Positions 61,862 to 64,000 of a DNA stretch of 64,000 nucleotides are shown here, piece by piece (the stretch's first letter is position 1; every line of letters starts with the position of its first letter). The stretch is taken from positions 411,632 through 475,631 of the forward strand of contig BAABNI010000002.1 of the NCBI GenBank assembly GCA_040365065.1, given 5' to 3'. The notes beneath the pieces are model-generated. The model ran no database searches. It was not told the origin of the DNA and was given only the letters and a program-made list of their open reading frames with translations. The stretch comes from Pelagadaptatus aseana. Lineage in GTDB: Bacteria; Pseudomonadota; Gammaproteobacteria; Pseudomonadales; Cellvibrionaceae. Position numbers and translations under genes: made by a program.

Positions 61862-63094
61862 ATGAACCGCATCGCCGCGACCGTTTCCCGGGTTGCCAAC
61901 AACACCTACAGCCATACTCGCCGGATTATGCCCGAGCAGCCCTGGTGGGATTACCTCGAGAGCAGTTTTCATAAATTTCCGGATGATTTCGAACTGGACA
62001 TAAAAACCGAAGCCATTGTCGAAAGCACAGCATGGGGCGACTATCTGTTGAGAACGGTCGGCTCCAGCCTGGTGGGATCTCTGGCACTGCCGCTGAGCAT
62101 GTCACCGGGTCAGATCAGACGCGATCAGAAAATGGCTGAATTCTATAAAGGCAAAGCCGATGAAGGCGATCCGGGCAGCTTTTTTATCCCACCCGACAGC
62201 GCCAAAATAAAAATCGATATACGATCCGCGGGCTTATTGCGGTTTCGCCCCAAAGACGGCGAGTGCAGCCTGTTAAGCTTTGAAAGCCCGTTTGAACCGG
62301 TCAACCCATCGATTCGAGCAAGATACAATCAACGCAAAAGAAACAGCCGAGCCTGGGCCCAATATTGGAAACACAACGACGGCCCCAGACCGACCATTGC
62401 CATTGTGCATGGTTTTATGGCCGATCCCTACTGGCTCAATCGCATGTTCTTTGCGCTGCCATGGTTTTATAAACAAGGCTACGACATCCTGCTGTACACC
62501 CTACCCCACCACGGCAAACGACAATCCAGATTCTCGCCATTCAGTGGCCATGGCTTCTTCGCCGGAGGCATGGGGCATGTCAATGAATCTTTTGCCCACG
62601 CTGTCCACGACTTCAGAGTGTTTATGGACTATCTCGAAAGTCAGGGAGTGACCAATATTGGGGTCACGGGTATCAGTCTTGGCGGCTATACGTCGTCTCT
62701 GCTTGCCAGTGTTGAAGACCGGCTTAAGTTCGCCATCCCCAATGTACCGGTGGTATCACTGCCCGATCTGATGCTGGAATGGTTTCCGATGAATACCGCC
62801 ATTAAAGCCATGCTGAAAATAACCGGAACCCCCATTTCAGAATTCCGTCATCGCATGGCAGTATGCTCGGCGCTGACCTACCAACCCAGGCTTGAGAAGA
62901 ATCGCTTGATGATTATTGCCGGTGCCGGGGACCGCCTGGCGCCACCCAAACACGCCCGCCTACTCTGGGACCACTGGGACAGACCCAATATTCATTGGTT
63001 TCCCGGCAATCACCTGATGCATTTGGATCAGGGTAAATACCTGAAAGAGATGGCGAAATTTATGAGAGATATAGGCTTCGACCAGCAATTATAA
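61862..63094 (+). CDS. Alpha/beta hydrolase family protein
   Basis: 410 residues. A long N-terminal region (about 1-160) with Arg/Lys-rich segments precedes the hydrolase fold. The oxyanion block is AIVHGFMADPYWLNR, the nucleophile Ser is in VTGISLGGYTSSL, the acid is probably in GAGDRLAPPKHA and the His in PGNHLMHLDQGKY. No signal peptide is seen. Serine esterase or lipase activity is expected; the substrate is unknown. It ends eight bases before the convergent PilZ gene. Confidence 0.85.
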   Translation: MNRIAATVSRVANNTYSHTRRIMPEQPWWDYLESSFHKFPDDFELDIKTEAIVESTAWGDYLLRTVGSSLVGSLALPLSMSPGQIRRDQKMAEFYKGKADEGDPGSFFIPPDSAKIKIDIRSAGLLRFRPKDGECSLLSFESPFEPVNPSIRARYNQRKRNSRAWAQYWKHNDGPRPTIAIVHGFMADPYWLNRMFFALPWFYKQGYDILLYTLPHHGKRQSRFSPFSGHGFFAGGMGHVNESFAHAVHDFRVFMDYLESQGVTNIGVTGISLGGYTSSLLASVEDRLKFAIPNVPVVSLPDLMLEWFPMNTAIKAMLKITGTPISEFRHRMAVCSALTYQPRLEKNRLMIIAGAGDRLAPPKHARLLWDHWDRPNIHWFPGNHLMHLDQGKYLKEMAKFMRDIGFDQQL

Positions 63095-63102
63095 AGATCG
63101 AC

Positions 63103-63732
63103 CTAACGGTATAACTGGTAGTAAACATAGGCATGGAGGATCAGCGTTATCTCTTCTGACATGCCGGAAAACGCCATACCATACTTGTAAATGCCATTTT
63201 CCTCCTGCTGATTCTTAATTTCAGCTGGCAGTGGAAAGCGACGCGAAGTATCCGCCACTTGAATATAGGTCAGCAGATTAATGGTTTCACCCGGCTGGCC
63301 CAGAGGCTGATCCGATTCAACCCGACAACCTGAGGTACTCAGGTCCACAATGGTAGCCCCAATCGGCTCACCCTCAACCTCGACCACAGTTTTCAGATTG
63401 GTGGCAACGCGGGCCGCCTTCCTCACTTCGTCGGTATCGACTTTCTGTGGGTAGGACAGGTGCAAATGGGGAAACGGCACAACCGACACATGGCTGACCT
63501 GGGTGGTAAAGGCCGCAGCGGAATTGGTCTTTGAAGAAAACAGGCGCACATTCAGCTGCTCACCCACTTTTGTGGATCTGGGACTGCCATTGGAAATCTC
63601 AGGAGTAGTAATCAGAATGCTACGACCACTGCGATAACCAACCAGGAACGAGTTTTCACGACTGTCTGGCGTCTTTTTAAACTGTAATTGCAGCCTGTTA
63701 CCCGGCACCAAGCTGAGGTCATCAAACTTCAT
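63103..63732 (-). CDS. PilZ-domain c-di-GMP receptor, YcgR-like
   Basis: 209 residues. The N-terminal YcgR-like domain (about 1-105, with GNRLQLQFKK and SFLVGYRSGRSILITTP) is followed by a PilZ domain. Both c-di-GMP-binding motifs are intact: RxxxR as RKAAR and DxSxxG as DLSTSG. Such proteins act as c-di-GMP-responsive brakes on flagellar motors or secretion. It can read signals from the GGDEF proteins at 5210 and 28221; this link is inferred. Confidence 0.9.
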   Translation of the reverse strand: MKFDDLSLVPGNRLQLQFKKTPDSRENSFLVGYRSGRSILITTPEISNGSPRSTKVGEQLNVRLFSSKTNSAAAFTTQVSHVSVVPFPHLHLSYPQKVDTDEVRKAARVATNLKTVVEVEGEPIGATIVDLSTSGCRVESDQPLGQPGETINLLTYIQVADTSRRFPLPAEIKNQQEENGIYKYGMAFSGMSEEITLILHAYVYYQLYR

Positions 63733-63881
63733 AGGTCTAATTTTTATTAGTAATAATTATTTACAGACAATCTTAAAGGAAGGTTATGGCATTTACCAAG
63801 CCCGACACTATGTTTATGCAGCACGTCCTCGCCACTTCCGGCATCCATGCCTCCCGTGGCATACACTCCATCCCTGGAGAT

Positions 63882-63911
63882 AAAAAAAAGGGCCGCTTAT
63901 GCGACCCTTTT
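63882..63911 (-). terminator. Rho-independent terminator of tuf
   Basis: Read on the minus strand, an 11-bp stem AAAAGGGTCGC/GCGGCCCTTTT (one T-G pair) with an ATAA loop, then a T-run. It lies 22 bases after the tuf stop codon. Confidence 0.9.
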
Positions 63912-63932
63912 CGGTAGATTCTAAATCAATGA

Positions 63933-64000
63933 TCACTCAATGATTTTAGAAACAACACCTGCACCAACGGTACGGCCGCCTTCACGGATCGCGAAGCGCA
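63933..64000 (-). CDS. tuf: Elongation factor Tu, 3' end
   Basis: Only the last 22 codons are in the window. On the minus strand they read RFAIREGGRTVGAGVVSKIIE and stop, the invariant C-terminus of EF-Tu, which brings aminoacyl-tRNA to the ribosome. The gene starts beyond the right edge of the window. Confidence 0.97.
   Translation of the reverse strand, partial: RFAIREGGRTVGAGVVSKIIE

Noticed and set aside
63786..63917. Short plus-strand frame of about 43 codons before tuf
   Set aside because: It runs through the tuf terminator and shows no family resemblance.

Overview
The window is chromosomal DNA from a gammaproteobacterium, probably a marine, aerobic, lipid- and acetate-using one. Evidence for this is the block pyrG-kdsA-eno-ftsB-ispD-ispF in its usual gammaproteobacterial order, prfC, greB, tilS, a RegB/RegA (RoxS/RoxR) pair, a CrbS/CrbR acetate-switch pair with a VC_2705-type acetate symporter, and c-di-GMP proteins. 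Genes are densely packed. I see no prophage, insertion sequence, CRISPR array, rRNA or tRNA, and I cannot name the genus.

Layout. 1-4953 (minus): prfC, a lysophospholipid acyltransferase, a TSUP exporter, a small membrane protein, an AI-2E family permease and a methyltransferase cut by the window edge. 5210-8179: a diguanylate cyclase and a hybrid histidine kinase. 8209-11824: a TetR repressor divergent from a nitronate monooxygenase/acyl-CoA dehydrogenase pair, with two operator-like palindromes lying over the promoter. 11821-17455: a MATE pump, an OprC/NosA-like TonB receptor and a RegB/RegA-type redox two-component system with a histidine-rich loop. 17464-24586 (minus): ispF, ispD, ftsB, eno, kdsA, pyrG, tilS. 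24659-29975: an S9 peptidase, XdhC, GreB and a GGDEF-EAL protein. 30530-35036: an aromatic aminotransferase with a divergent Lrp-type regulator, a BktB-like thiolase, a crotonase and a shikimate kinase homologue.

35146-49660 is the acetate region. It holds a DnaQ-like exonuclease, a cNMP/CBS/DUF294 protein, a small membrane protein, the acetate symporter with its DUF4212 partner, a DcaP-like porin broken by an in-frame stop, a fragment of acetyl-CoA synthetase, CrbR, alanine dehydrogenase with a divergent Lrp, and the giant kinase CrbS. TAGACC/GGTCTA-type inverted motifs lie before the symporter operon, in the porin/acs-fragment gap and before crbR, and may be CrbR boxes. 49778-64000: a hypothetical protein, an HDOD protein, a transhydrogenase (sthA) broken at a poly-C tract, ugd, a VOC protein, a SulP transporter, transglutaminase-like and PhyH proteins, a FapA/CBS pair, an iron-dependent alcohol dehydrogenase, a hydrolase, a PilZ protein and the 3' end of tuf.

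The least explained material is a composite repeat, present twice (about 30066-30485 and 43877-44335). Both copies sit between convergent genes and have the same design: a cloverleaf-like fold of unrelated sequence followed by a conserved block of hairpins, one of which shows a compensatory base-pair change. Three damaged genes (porin, acs fragment, sthA) lie within 13 kb of each other; they may be real decay or, for sthA and the porin, sequencing error.
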